Below, piece by piece: positions 1 to 5,103 of a DNA stretch of 5,103 nt. Each line of letters begins with the position of its first letter. Positions within the stretch are counted from its first letter, which is position 1. The stretch is from an uncultured Cellvibrionales bacterium (GTDB taxonomy: Bacteria; Pseudomonadota; Gammaproteobacteria; Pseudomonadales; UBA7434), in NCBI GenBank assembly GCA_937897785.1, contig CALCNB010000043.1:1-5103 (forward strand). Reading direction: 5' to 3'. The translations under genes and the position numbers were made by a program. The notes under the pieces were generated by a model. That model was not told the DNA's origin. It did not search any database and was given only the letters and a program-made list of their open reading frames with translations.

Positions 1-1
1 T

Positions 2-1627
2 AACCAAGGTGAAGCGGTCGGTGTTATTGCGGCTCAGTCTATTGGTGAGCCTGGCACTCAGTTAACTATGCGTACTTTCCACATTGGTGGTGCGGCGTCG
101 CGAGCGACAGCGGTTGACAGTGTGCAGGTGAAACAGAGTGGTAAAGCGCGCTTACACAATGTCAAATCGGTTGAGCGATCGGATGGCAAGCTAGTCGTGG
201 TTTCACGATCGGGCGAATTATCGGTTGCTGCGCAAGACGGTCGCGAGCGCGAACGTTACAAGGTTCCTTATGGTGCGGTGTTATCGGTGAAAGATAACGG
301 TGAAGTTGAATCGGGACAAACTGTTGCTAAATGGGATCCCCATACACACCCCATTATTACTGAGGTGGCGGGTATTGTTAAGTACAGTGGTATGGAAGAA
401 GGTATTACTATTAAGACCCAAACCGATGACTTGACCGGACTTACCAGTAACTCGGTGATGGATCCTGCCGAGCGTCCTGCAGCGGGTAAAGAGATCCGCC
501 CAGCGATTACACTGGTCGATGATGCGGGTGAAGAATTGCGTATTCCAGGCACCAATGTGCCGGCGCATTACTTCCTGCCCTCGGCAGCGGGTTTCAGTAT
601 CGAAGACGGCGGTCAGCTCGGCGTGGGTGATATCATTGCCAAGATGCCGCAAGAAGGCTCTAAGACCCGTGATATTACCGGTGGTTTGCCACGAGTTGCT
701 GACTTGTTCGAAGCGCGTAAGCCAAAAGAACCGGCTATCTTAGCGGAAATTAGCGGCACCGTTAGCTTTGGTAAAGAAACCAAAGGCAAGCGTCGTTTAG
801 TGATAACGCCAACTGATGGTAAGCCGTTAGCGAATGGTAAAGATCACTATGAAGCGTTGATCCCAAAATGGCGTAATCTCAGTGTATTCGAAGGTGAGTA
901 CGTTGAAAAAGGTGAGATTGTTTCTGAAGGTCCATTAACACCGCATGATATATTGCGACTTAAGGGCGTAAAGGAATTAGCCAAATATATCGTCAATGAA
1001 ATTCAAGAAGTGTATCGATTGCAGGGTGTAAAAATCAACGACAAACACGTTGAAGTCATTTTGCGTCAGATGCTGCGTAAAGTCACGATTGTTGACCCAG
1101 GCGAGACGAACTTTATCCGCGGTGATCAGGTCGAGTATACGCAAGCGCTTGAAGAAAATGATGTGGCGGTGCTCGGTGAAAAACAGCAAGCGACGTTTGA
1201 ACGTGAATTATTGGGGATCACTAAAGCGTCATTGGCGACTGAAAGCTTTATCTCAGCGGCCTCTTTCCAAGAGACCACGCGGGTGTTAACCGAAGCGGCT
1301 GTCACCGGTAAGCGTGACTATTTACGCGGCTTGAAAGAAAACGTCGTAGTGGGACGTTTGATTCCAGCGGGCACTGGCTTGTCGTATCACAGTGATCGCA
1401 AAAAAGCGCGTGAAGCAGGTGATGTTGATGAGTTTGTTACCAAGAGCACCGATGAGATTGAGGCCGAACTGCAACAAGCCCTAACTCAAGAAGCGGGAGG
1501 TGACGCTTCAGCGCAAGACGCCGAAACAGAAGCCTTAACGCAAGAGTTAGCGAATGAACTCAGTCAAGAGCTATCTGCCCAAGCACCTGCAACGGATGAA
1601 GGGTCTGAAGCGGAAGGCAATGCCTAA
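2..1627 (+). CDS. rpoC: DNA-directed RNA polymerase beta' subunit, C-terminal part (5' end outside window)
   Basis: This is the catalytic largest bacterial RNA polymerase subunit; the first complete codon is at position 2 and about 541 residues are visible. The fragment opens with GEAVGVIAAQSIGEPGTQLT, the end of the bridge helix region and start of the trigger loop. MRTFH follows at 68-82, where M, R and H correspond to E. coli M932, R933 and H936, which contact and position the incoming NTP. About 190 residues of trigger-loop insertion (SI3) follow. The conserved trigger-loop return and C-terminal blocks come next: DITGGLPRVADLFEAR (671-718), VYRLQGVKINDKHVEVI, LLGITKASLATESFISAASF and GRLIPAGTG. 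The ATG at 68 is internal, not a start. After GRLIPAGTG there is an acidic tail of about 82 residues, nearly twice the E. coli length. The stop is TAA at 1625-1627. rpoB should lie upstream; a terminator follows directly. Identity is effectively certain. Confidence 0.98.
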   Translation, partial: NQGEAVGVIAAQSIGEPGTQLTMRTFHIGGAASRATAVDSVQVKQSGKARLHNVKSVERSDGKLVVVSRSGELSVAAQDGRERERYKVPYGAVLSVKDNGEVESGQTVAKWDPHTHPIITEVAGIVKYSGMEEGITIKTQTDDLTGLTSNSVMDPAERPAAGKEIRPAITLVDDAGEELRIPGTNVPAHYFLPSAAGFSIEDGGQLGVGDIIAKMPQEGSKTRDITGGLPRVADLFEARKPKEPAILAEISGTVSFGKETKGKRRLVITPTDGKPLANGKDHYEALIPKWRNLSVFEGEYVEKGEIVSEGPLTPHDILRLKGVKELAKYIVNEIQEVYRLQGVKINDKHVEVILRQMLRKVTIVDPGETNFIRGDQVEYTQALEENDVAVLGEKQQATFERELLGITKASLATESFISAASFQETTRVLTEAAVTGKRDYLRGLKENVVVGRLIPAGTGLSYHSDRKKAREAGDVDEFVTKSTDEIEAELQQALTQEAGGDASAQDAETEALTQELANELSQELSAQAPATDEGSEAEGNA

Positions 1628-1648
1628 GGGCTTTTTTGTAAGTCCTTA
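1625..1648 (+). other. Hairpin spanning the rpoC stop codon
   Basis: Positions 1625-1633 (TAAGGGCTT) pair with 1640-1648 (AAGTCCTTA) in a 9-bp stem with one G-U pair (1630/1643) and a 6-base loop. The TAA stop codon of rpoC forms the base of the stem. No T-run follows, so on its own it is not a standard terminator. It sits six bases before the A-tract of the real terminator and may protect the mRNA 3' end, or it may be fortuitous. The pairing is seen directly; the role is inference. Confidence 0.45.
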
Positions 1649-1654
1649 ACGAGT

Positions 1655-1686
1655 AAAAAAACCGCGCTTCATGCGCGGTTTTTTTT
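1655..1686 (+). terminator. Rho-independent terminator after rpoC
   Basis: A 7-bp GC-rich stem (1661-1667 ACCGCGC with 1673-1679 GCGCGGT) closes a TTCAT loop and runs into eight T residues at 1679-1686. A run of seven A at 1655-1661 lies on the 5' side, so the stem can extend by A-T pairs. The mirrored A-tract would also let it act on the opposite strand, although no gene on the minus strand is seen here. It should end the rpoBC transcript and separate it from the rml operon. Confidence 0.93.
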
Positions 1687-1732
1687 AAGTTTTTATTATA
1701 CGGCTCAGTAGCTGAAGAGCAATCGAGGCATA

Positions 1733-1762
1733 TTACCTTTTTGCTCAAAAAATCGTTATGAT
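1733..1762 (+). promoter_or_regulatory. Candidate sigma70 promoter for the rml operon (weak)
   Basis: The best -10 match between the terminator and rmlA is TATGAT at 1757-1762, five of six consensus bases. A poor -35 (TTACCT, 1733-1738, three of six) lies 18 bases upstream. Transcription would start near 1769, leaving a leader of about 70 bases that contains the inverted repeat at 1774-1804. A promoter is expected here because a strong terminator precedes rmlA, but the exact hexamers are a guess. A second AT-rich box, TATATT at 1803-1808, has no acceptable -35. Confidence 0.25.
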
Positions 1763-1773
1763 AGATTTTAGGC

Positions 1774-1804
1774 TAGACAAAGCATTACAGAATTGATTTG
1801 TCTA
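1774..1804. repeat. Perfect 8-bp inverted repeat upstream of rmlA
   Basis: TAGACAAA at 1774-1781 is exactly complementary to TTTGTCTA at 1797-1804, with 15 bases between the arms. The right arm ends 37 bases before the rmlA start codon. It could be a regulator's operator or a leader hairpin. The arms are AT-rich and the loop is long, so a protein-binding site is somewhat more plausible than a stable RNA structure. I do not recognise the motif, and chance is possible in a short AT-rich spacer. Confidence 0.4.
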
Positions 1805-1841
1805 TATTTTTGTATCAGTTAATTAATAATGGAGTGACTAA

Positions 1842-2735
1842 GTGCCCCCTCAGAGAAAGAGCAATAAGCGCAAAGGCATCATTCTGGCCGGCGGTTCGGG
1901 CACTCGCCTATACCCTTTGACGCAAGCGGTAAGTAAACAACTCATGGCAGTTTATGACAAGCCCATGATTTACTACCCATTAACCACCCTGATGTTGGCG
2001 GGTATTCAAGATATTCTTATTATTACAACCCCTGATGACCAGTTGCAGTTTCAGCGTTTACTGGCTGATGGTTCGCAGTGGGGCATTAACTTAACGTATG
2101 CGGTGCAGGCATCGCCCGATGGCCTGGCTCAAGCGTTTATTATTGGTCAGTCGCATATCGCTGGCCAAAACAGCGCATTAGTCTTGGGTGATAATATTTT
2201 CTATGCTGACCGTTTTAGTGACTTACTGCAACAAGCCAATGAACAATCACAGGGTGCGACGGTATTTGGTTATCATGTGGCTAACCCCAGTGCTTACGGT
2301 GTGGCTGAATTTAACTCTCAAGGTAAAGTGATCAATATTGAAGAAAAGCCTTTGCACCCAAAATCAAGCTACGCAGTGACCGGTCTGTATTTTTATGATC
2401 AACAGGTTTGTGATATCGCCCGTGAGATAAAACCCAGTCATCGCGGTGAGCTAGAGATTACGGCAATTAATCAGGTGTATTTAGAGCAAGATCAGTTACA
2501 CATGCAGTTAATGGGTCGAGGCAGTGCTTGGCTAGATACCGGTACGCACGATCATTTACTAGAGGCGGCGCAGTTCGTGCAAACGATTGAAAAAAGACAG
2601 GGTTTGAAGATTGCTTGTCCCGAAGAAGTCGCTTTTCGACAGGGGTTTATTTCAGCAGAAGAACTGGAACAGCAGGCGCAGCCGCTGATAAAAAGTGGTT
2701 ATGGCCAGTATTTGTTGGACCTATTAAACGAATAA
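1842..2735 (+). CDS. rmlA: Glucose-1-phosphate thymidylyltransferase
   Basis: This cytoplasmic enzyme joins glucose-1-phosphate and dTTP to give dTDP-glucose and pyrophosphate, the first step to dTDP-L-rhamnose. It has 297 residues, against about 290 for the family. The nucleotide-binding signature is at residues 15-25 (LAGGSGTRLYP), then SKQL (31-34), YDKPMIYYPL (38-47), SPDGLAQAFIIG (91-102), the metal-binding Asp in LVLGDNIFY (D117), EEKP (167-170) and the second metal Asp in AWLDTGT (D232). The start is GTG: an in-frame TAA ends one base before it, no other start lies before the motif, and GGAG at 1831-1834 is seven bases upstream. This gives a lysine- and arginine-rich N-terminal extension of about ten residues before the usual K-G-I-I-L start. 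It is first in the operon, 31 bases before rmlC. With rmlC, rmlD and rmlB beside it, a role in rhamnose is far likelier than in another dTDP-sugar. Confidence 0.97.
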   Translation: MPPQRKSNKRKGIILAGGSGTRLYPLTQAVSKQLMAVYDKPMIYYPLTTLMLAGIQDILIITTPDDQLQFQRLLADGSQWGINLTYAVQASPDGLAQAFIIGQSHIAGQNSALVLGDNIFYADRFSDLLQQANEQSQGATVFGYHVANPSAYGVAEFNSQGKVINIEEKPLHPKSSYAVTGLYFYDQQVCDIAREIKPSHRGELEITAINQVYLEQDQLHMQLMGRGSAWLDTGTHDHLLEAAQFVQTIEKRQGLKIACPEEVAFRQGFISAEELEQQAQPLIKSGYGQYLLDLLNE

Positions 2736-2766
2736 TGATTCTAATTCTTTATTAGCGAGTCGACCT

Positions 2767-3321
2767 ATGGAAGTAATTCAAACAGCGATTCCCGAAGTAA
2801 AGATTTTTGAACCGCAGGTATTCGGTGATGAGCGGGGTTTTTTTATGGAAACCTTTCGCCAAGATTTTTTTGACCAGCATTGTGGTGAAACCCATTTTGT
2901 GCAAGAAAACCACAGTAAGTCAGGGCAGGGCATCTTGCGTGGTTTGCATTATCAGACCCAATCGACACAGGGTAAACTGGTTCGTGTTACGGCCGGTGAG
3001 GTGTTTGATGTAGCGGTCGACCTTCGTCGTCATTCAGCAACCTTTGGGCAAGTGGTGTCGGTTATGTTGTCGGCCGACAACAAGCGGCAATTGTGGGTGC
3101 CAGAAGGCTTTGCCCATGGGTTTTATGTGACCAGTGAGTATGCAGAGTTTAGCTATAAATGCACCAACTATTACGCGCCTGCCTATGAGCACTCACTGCG
3201 ATGGGACGATCCTGAGTTGGCGATTGACTGGCCGTTAGTCAATGGCCAGTTACCGCAGTTATCCGATAAAGATCAGCGCGGCGATTTTTTATGCGATGCA
3301 GTAGTGTTTGATCAGGCGTGA
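2767..3321 (+). CDS. rmlC: dTDP-4-dehydrorhamnose 3,5-epimerase
   Basis: This enzyme inverts C3 and C5 of dTDP-4-keto-6-deoxy-glucose, giving dTDP-4-keto-L-rhamnose. The 184-residue protein is the usual full length for this dimeric cupin-fold family. Visible signatures are FGDERGFFMETFR (residues 19-31), NHSKSGQGILRGLHYQ with the presumed catalytic His61, the substrate-binding lysine K70 in QGKLVRV, GEVFDVAVDLR (77-87), WVPEGFAHGF (110-119) and the tyrosine-rich YKCTNYY (130-136), which holds the expected acid. The LSDKD motif contains the Asp (probably D169) that partners the histidine in the family. The ATG start is clear from family alignment, but the ribosome site is weak: only GAG at 2757-2759, seven bases upstream. 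Translation may depend partly on ribosomes leaving rmlA. Its TGA stop overlaps the possible start of the small downstream ORF. Confidence 0.97.
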   Translation: MEVIQTAIPEVKIFEPQVFGDERGFFMETFRQDFFDQHCGETHFVQENHSKSGQGILRGLHYQTQSTQGKLVRVTAGEVFDVAVDLRRHSATFGQVVSVMLSADNKRQLWVPEGFAHGFYVTSEYAEFSYKCTNYYAPAYEHSLRWDDPELAIDWPLVNGQLPQLSDKDQRGDFLCDAVVFDQA

Positions 3322-3407
3322 TTGCGCAAAAAGGAGCGAGAAAAAGTCGGATGAAACAATTCATCGCTAATATTAAGGATTGCTGGAAAGGAGCTGATTG
3401 GTCGTGA
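3318..3407 (+). CDS. Possible 29-codon ORF bridging rmlC and rmlD (hypothetical)
   Basis: This frame is open from GTG at 3318-3320, which overlaps the rmlC TGA stop as GTGA (3318-3321). It ends at TGA 3405-3407, which overlaps the GTG start of rmlD, again as GTGA (3404-3407). It thus tiles the 82-base gap exactly. The predicted peptide is basic, with five Lys and two Arg against two Asp. An internal ATG at 3351 gives a shorter 18-residue version, MKQFIANIKDCWKGADWS. AAGGAG at 3331-3336 lies 14 bases before that ATG, which is rather far, and GTG 3318 has only a weak AGG (3314-3316) just before it. I recognise no family and see no signal peptide or clear membrane segment. It may serve only to hand ribosomes on from rmlC to rmlD, or it may be an untranslated coincidence. 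Confidence 0.3.
   Translation: MIAQKGARKSRMKQFIANIKDCWKGADWS
3388..3393 (+). promoter_or_regulatory. Ribosome binding site of rmlD
   Basis: AAGGAG is a strong Shine-Dalgarno match. It lies 10 bases before GTG 3404 and only four before TTG 3398. Both codons are in the rmlD frame, two codons apart. The family-typical N-terminus (M-R-V-L-V-T-G, like M-K-I-L-I-T-G), the commoner start codon and the GTGA overlap with the preceding small ORF favour GTG 3404. Confidence 0.7.
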
Positions 3408-4300
3408 GAGTCCTTGTCACTGGCAAGCAAGGTCAGCTGGCCAAGCAATTACAGCTTGATGCGTCATCGGCGATTACTCTGCAAGCCCTCGATCGTGCGC
3501 AATGTGATATTCGCGATGCGACAGATGTGCTCGCGGCAGTGACAGACTTTTCGCCCGATGTGGTGATTAATGCGGCGGCCTATACGGCGGTTGATCAAGC
3601 TGAGTCCGATGCTGAACAGGCTTATGCCATAAATGCCCTTGGCGCTGAAAATATTGCCCGTGCCTGTCTTGCCACCAATGCGCGCTTGATCCATGTCTCA
3701 ACCGATTTTGTTTTTAATGGTCAGCACGCGCAGCCCTATCAGCCATCGGATGCTATTGATCCATTAGGTGTTTACGGTGACAGTAAGGCGGACGGAGAAC
3801 ATAGGGTGCAAGCGCTTATGCCAGCGGCGATAATTTTACGCACAGCTTGGGTTTACAGTTGTCATGGCAGCAACTTTATGAAGACCATGCTGCGTTTAAT
3901 GGCTGAGCGTGATGACTTAGGCGTGGTCGCTGACCAAATAGGCACGCCCACCAGTACACCAACGTTAGCCCGGGCGATCTTTGCGCTCATAGACAATACT
4001 CAGGCCCAAGGCATTTACCATTGTACCGATGCCGGGCAAGGCAGTTGGTATGATTTCGCCGCGGCGATTTATCAACAGGCCCAAGCTTTGGGCTTATTAC
4101 CCGCAAACAAGTCAGTTACCATTCGACCGATTACGACCACGGAATATCCATTGCCAGCGCAGCGACCGGCCTACAGCGTGTTAGATCACAGTCGTTTGCA
4201 TGCAGATACGGGCCTTATGATGCGTGACTGGAGAGCGGTGCTCGCAGAAGAGTTGGACAAATTACTAGCAGAGATGGCGCAAACGCTCAAAGATAGTTAA
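3404..4300 (+). CDS. rmlD: dTDP-4-dehydrorhamnose reductase
   Basis: This enzyme catalyses the last step of the pathway, NAD(P)H-dependent reduction of dTDP-4-keto-L-rhamnose to dTDP-L-rhamnose in the cytoplasm. It has 298 residues from GTG 3404, typical of the family; an upstream TTG at 3398 would add two. It is an extended short-chain dehydrogenase. The N-terminal Rossmann motif is TGKQGQLA (residues 6-13), followed by the CDIRD acidic turn and VINAAAYTAVDQAE (54-67). The catalytic set is Thr100 in VSTDFVFNG and the YxxxK pair Y124/K128 in VYGDSKADGE. RTAWVYS (146-152) and DQIGTPTST (177-185) follow, and the C-terminal RPAYSVLD block (254-261) binds sugar nucleotide in this family. The third glycine of GxxGxxG is alanine (A13), a mild oddity. 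A strong AAGGAG precedes it, and rmlB starts 32 bases after its TAA stop. Confidence 0.96.
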   Translation: MRVLVTGKQGQLAKQLQLDASSAITLQALDRAQCDIRDATDVLAAVTDFSPDVVINAAAYTAVDQAESDAEQAYAINALGAENIARACLATNARLIHVSTDFVFNGQHAQPYQPSDAIDPLGVYGDSKADGEHRVQALMPAAIILRTAWVYSCHGSNFMKTMLRLMAERDDLGVVADQIGTPTSTPTLARAIFALIDNTQAQGIYHCTDAGQGSWYDFAAAIYQQAQALGLLPANKSVTIRPITTTEYPLPAQRPAYSVLDHSRLHADTGLMMRDWRAVLAEELDKLLAEMAQTLKDS

Positions 4301-4332
4301 TGCATCAGCAATAAATAACGGAGAGAGGTTAA

Positions 4333-5103
4333 ATGCGGCATTTATTAGTCACCGGTGGCGCGGGTTTTATTGGCGCTAACTTTGTCCATTACTGGTTGGC
4401 CACCTACCCGAATGATACAGTCGTGGTGCTTGATGCCTTAACTTATGCGGGTAATCGAGCGAGTCTAAGTGGCTGTGAAGAAAACTCCCAGTTTCACTTT
4501 TGTCAGGGTGATATTAATCATACGGCGTTGGTAGAGCGATTGCTGCGTGACCATCACATTAACACCTTGGTGCATTTTGCCGCCGAAAGTCATGTTGACC
4601 GTTCCATCACTGGCCCTGATGCCTTTATTGAGACCAATATTATTGGTACGCACAGTCTGTTAGCAGCGGCCAAAACGGTATGGCTTGATGAACCACGCGC
4701 TAATAATCAGCCACCGGTTGATCATCGCTTTCACCACGTCTCCACTGATGAGGTTTACGGCACCTTAGCGCCTACCGATCCGGCGTTTTCAGAGACGACC
4801 GCGTATTCACCTAATTCGCCTTATGCTGCCAGTAAAGCAGCCTCTGATCATCTTGTTCGTGCGTATCACCACACCTATGGTTTAGCCGTCACCACCAGTA
4901 ATTGTTCGAATAACTATGGTCCTTATCAATTTCTTGAAAAACTTATTCCGTTGATAATAAATAATGCGATCAACGAAAAACCATTACCTTTATACGGAGA
5001 CGGCAAACAAATACGTGATTGGATATTTGTTGAAGATCATTGCAATGCATTAAAGTGTATAATAAATAATAAAAACTTAAAATTTTCTTTTTATAATATT
5101 GGA
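4333..5103 (+). CDS. rmlB: dTDP-glucose 4,6-dehydratase, N-terminal part (3' end outside window)
   Basis: This NAD+-dependent enzyme converts dTDP-glucose to dTDP-4-keto-6-deoxy-glucose, the second pathway step. It is open from ATG 4333 to the last base: 257 codons of an expected 350 or so, with no internal stop. GGAGAGAGG at 4320-4328 is the ribosome site. Signatures are the Rossmann TGGAGFIGANF (residues 7-17), LDALTYAGN (34-42), HFAAESHVDRSI (81-92), ETNIIGTHSLL (100-110), the catalytic HVSTDEVYG with T138, D139 and E140, the YAASK pair Y164/K168, NNYGPYQFLEKLIP (193-206) and GDGKQIRDWIFVEDHC (222-237). Composition changes sharply within the gene. My counts give about 52% GC at 4681-4860 but about 26% at 4921-5100. 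ATA isoleucine codons are absent from the first ~200 codons, then six occur in the last 50 or so. The protein motifs stay intact across the change, which suggests homologous recombination rather than damage. Confidence 0.96.
   Translation, partial: MRHLLVTGGAGFIGANFVHYWLATYPNDTVVVLDALTYAGNRASLSGCEENSQFHFCQGDINHTALVERLLRDHHINTLVHFAAESHVDRSITGPDAFIETNIIGTHSLLAAAKTVWLDEPRANNQPPVDHRFHHVSTDEVYGTLAPTDPAFSETTAYSPNSPYAASKAASDHLVRAYHHTYGLAVTTSNCSNNYGPYQFLEKLIPLIINNAINEKPLPLYGDGKQIRDWIFVEDHCNALKCIINNKNLKFSFYNIG

Noticed and set aside
68..70. ATG at 68 as a gene start
   Set aside because: It is the internal trigger-loop methionine of RpoC; the frame is open and conserved back to the first codon in the window.
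1700..1720. Stretch GGCTCAGTAGCTGAAGAGC resembling part of the JUMPstart element found before polysaccharide operons
   Set aside because: The resemblance is partial and I found no ops core (GGCGGTAG) in the leader, so RfaH control cannot be claimed.
1560..1748. Minus-strand ORF running from the spacer into the rpoC 3' end
   Set aside because: It crosses the terminator hairpin and the rpoC tail, and its product resembles nothing I know.
3398..3403. TTG at 3398 as the rmlD start
   Set aside because: It is only four bases from AAGGAG, is a rarer start codon and adds two residues not typical of the family; GTG 3404 fits better, though TTG is not excluded.
4465..4653. 62-codon open frame on the minus strand within rmlB
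   Set aside because: It lies wholly opposite a confidently identified coding region, has no recognisable product and is a shadow of rmlB codon structure. The same applies to the other antisense and out-of-frame ORFs inside rpoC, rmlC and rmlD.
1..5103. tRNA or rRNA genes, CRISPR arrays, insertion sequences, or a new defence or mobile system
   Set aside because: No such repeats, transposase motifs or RNA gene signatures were seen; nearly all the DNA is accounted for by rpoC and the known rml pathway.

Overview
The window reads as chromosomal DNA from a gammaproteobacterium. The first gene is the 3' end of rpoC. Its protein carries the trigger-loop signature and the long insertion in the trigger loop (SI3) seen in gammaproteobacterial beta' subunits, and it matches the E. 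coli protein closely as I remember it. Most of the window is of moderate GC (about half G+C where I counted). I cannot name a genus; a marine, free-living lineage is only a guess.

Layout: (1) positions 2-1627, the last ~541 codons of rpoC. (2) 1628-1841, an intergenic stretch with a hairpin over the rpoC stop codon, a strong intrinsic terminator, a weak candidate promoter and an 8-bp perfect inverted repeat. (3) 1842 to the window end, four same-strand genes in the order rmlA-rmlC-rmlD-rmlB, separated by only 31, 82 and 32 bases, with rmlB cut off by the window edge. The 82-base rmlC-rmlD gap holds a possible 29-codon ORF that overlaps both neighbours by four bases (GTGA at each junction).

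Together the four rml products make dTDP-L-rhamnose from glucose-1-phosphate and dTTP. RmlA makes dTDP-glucose, RmlB dehydrates it to the 4-keto-6-deoxy sugar, RmlC epimerises it at C3 and C5, and RmlD reduces it to dTDP-L-rhamnose. This nucleotide sugar feeds O-antigen, capsule or exopolysaccharide synthesis, so a surface polysaccharide cluster probably continues to the right. The strongest unusual signal is inside rmlB: from about position 4925 the DNA falls abruptly from roughly 50% to roughly 25% GC and ATA isoleucine codons appear, while the RmlB reading frame continues intact. This looks like a recombination boundary between a backbone-like 5' part and AT-rich, serotype-type DNA. I found no wholly new system; the pathway is well known and the interest lies in its location, its junctions and this mosaic.
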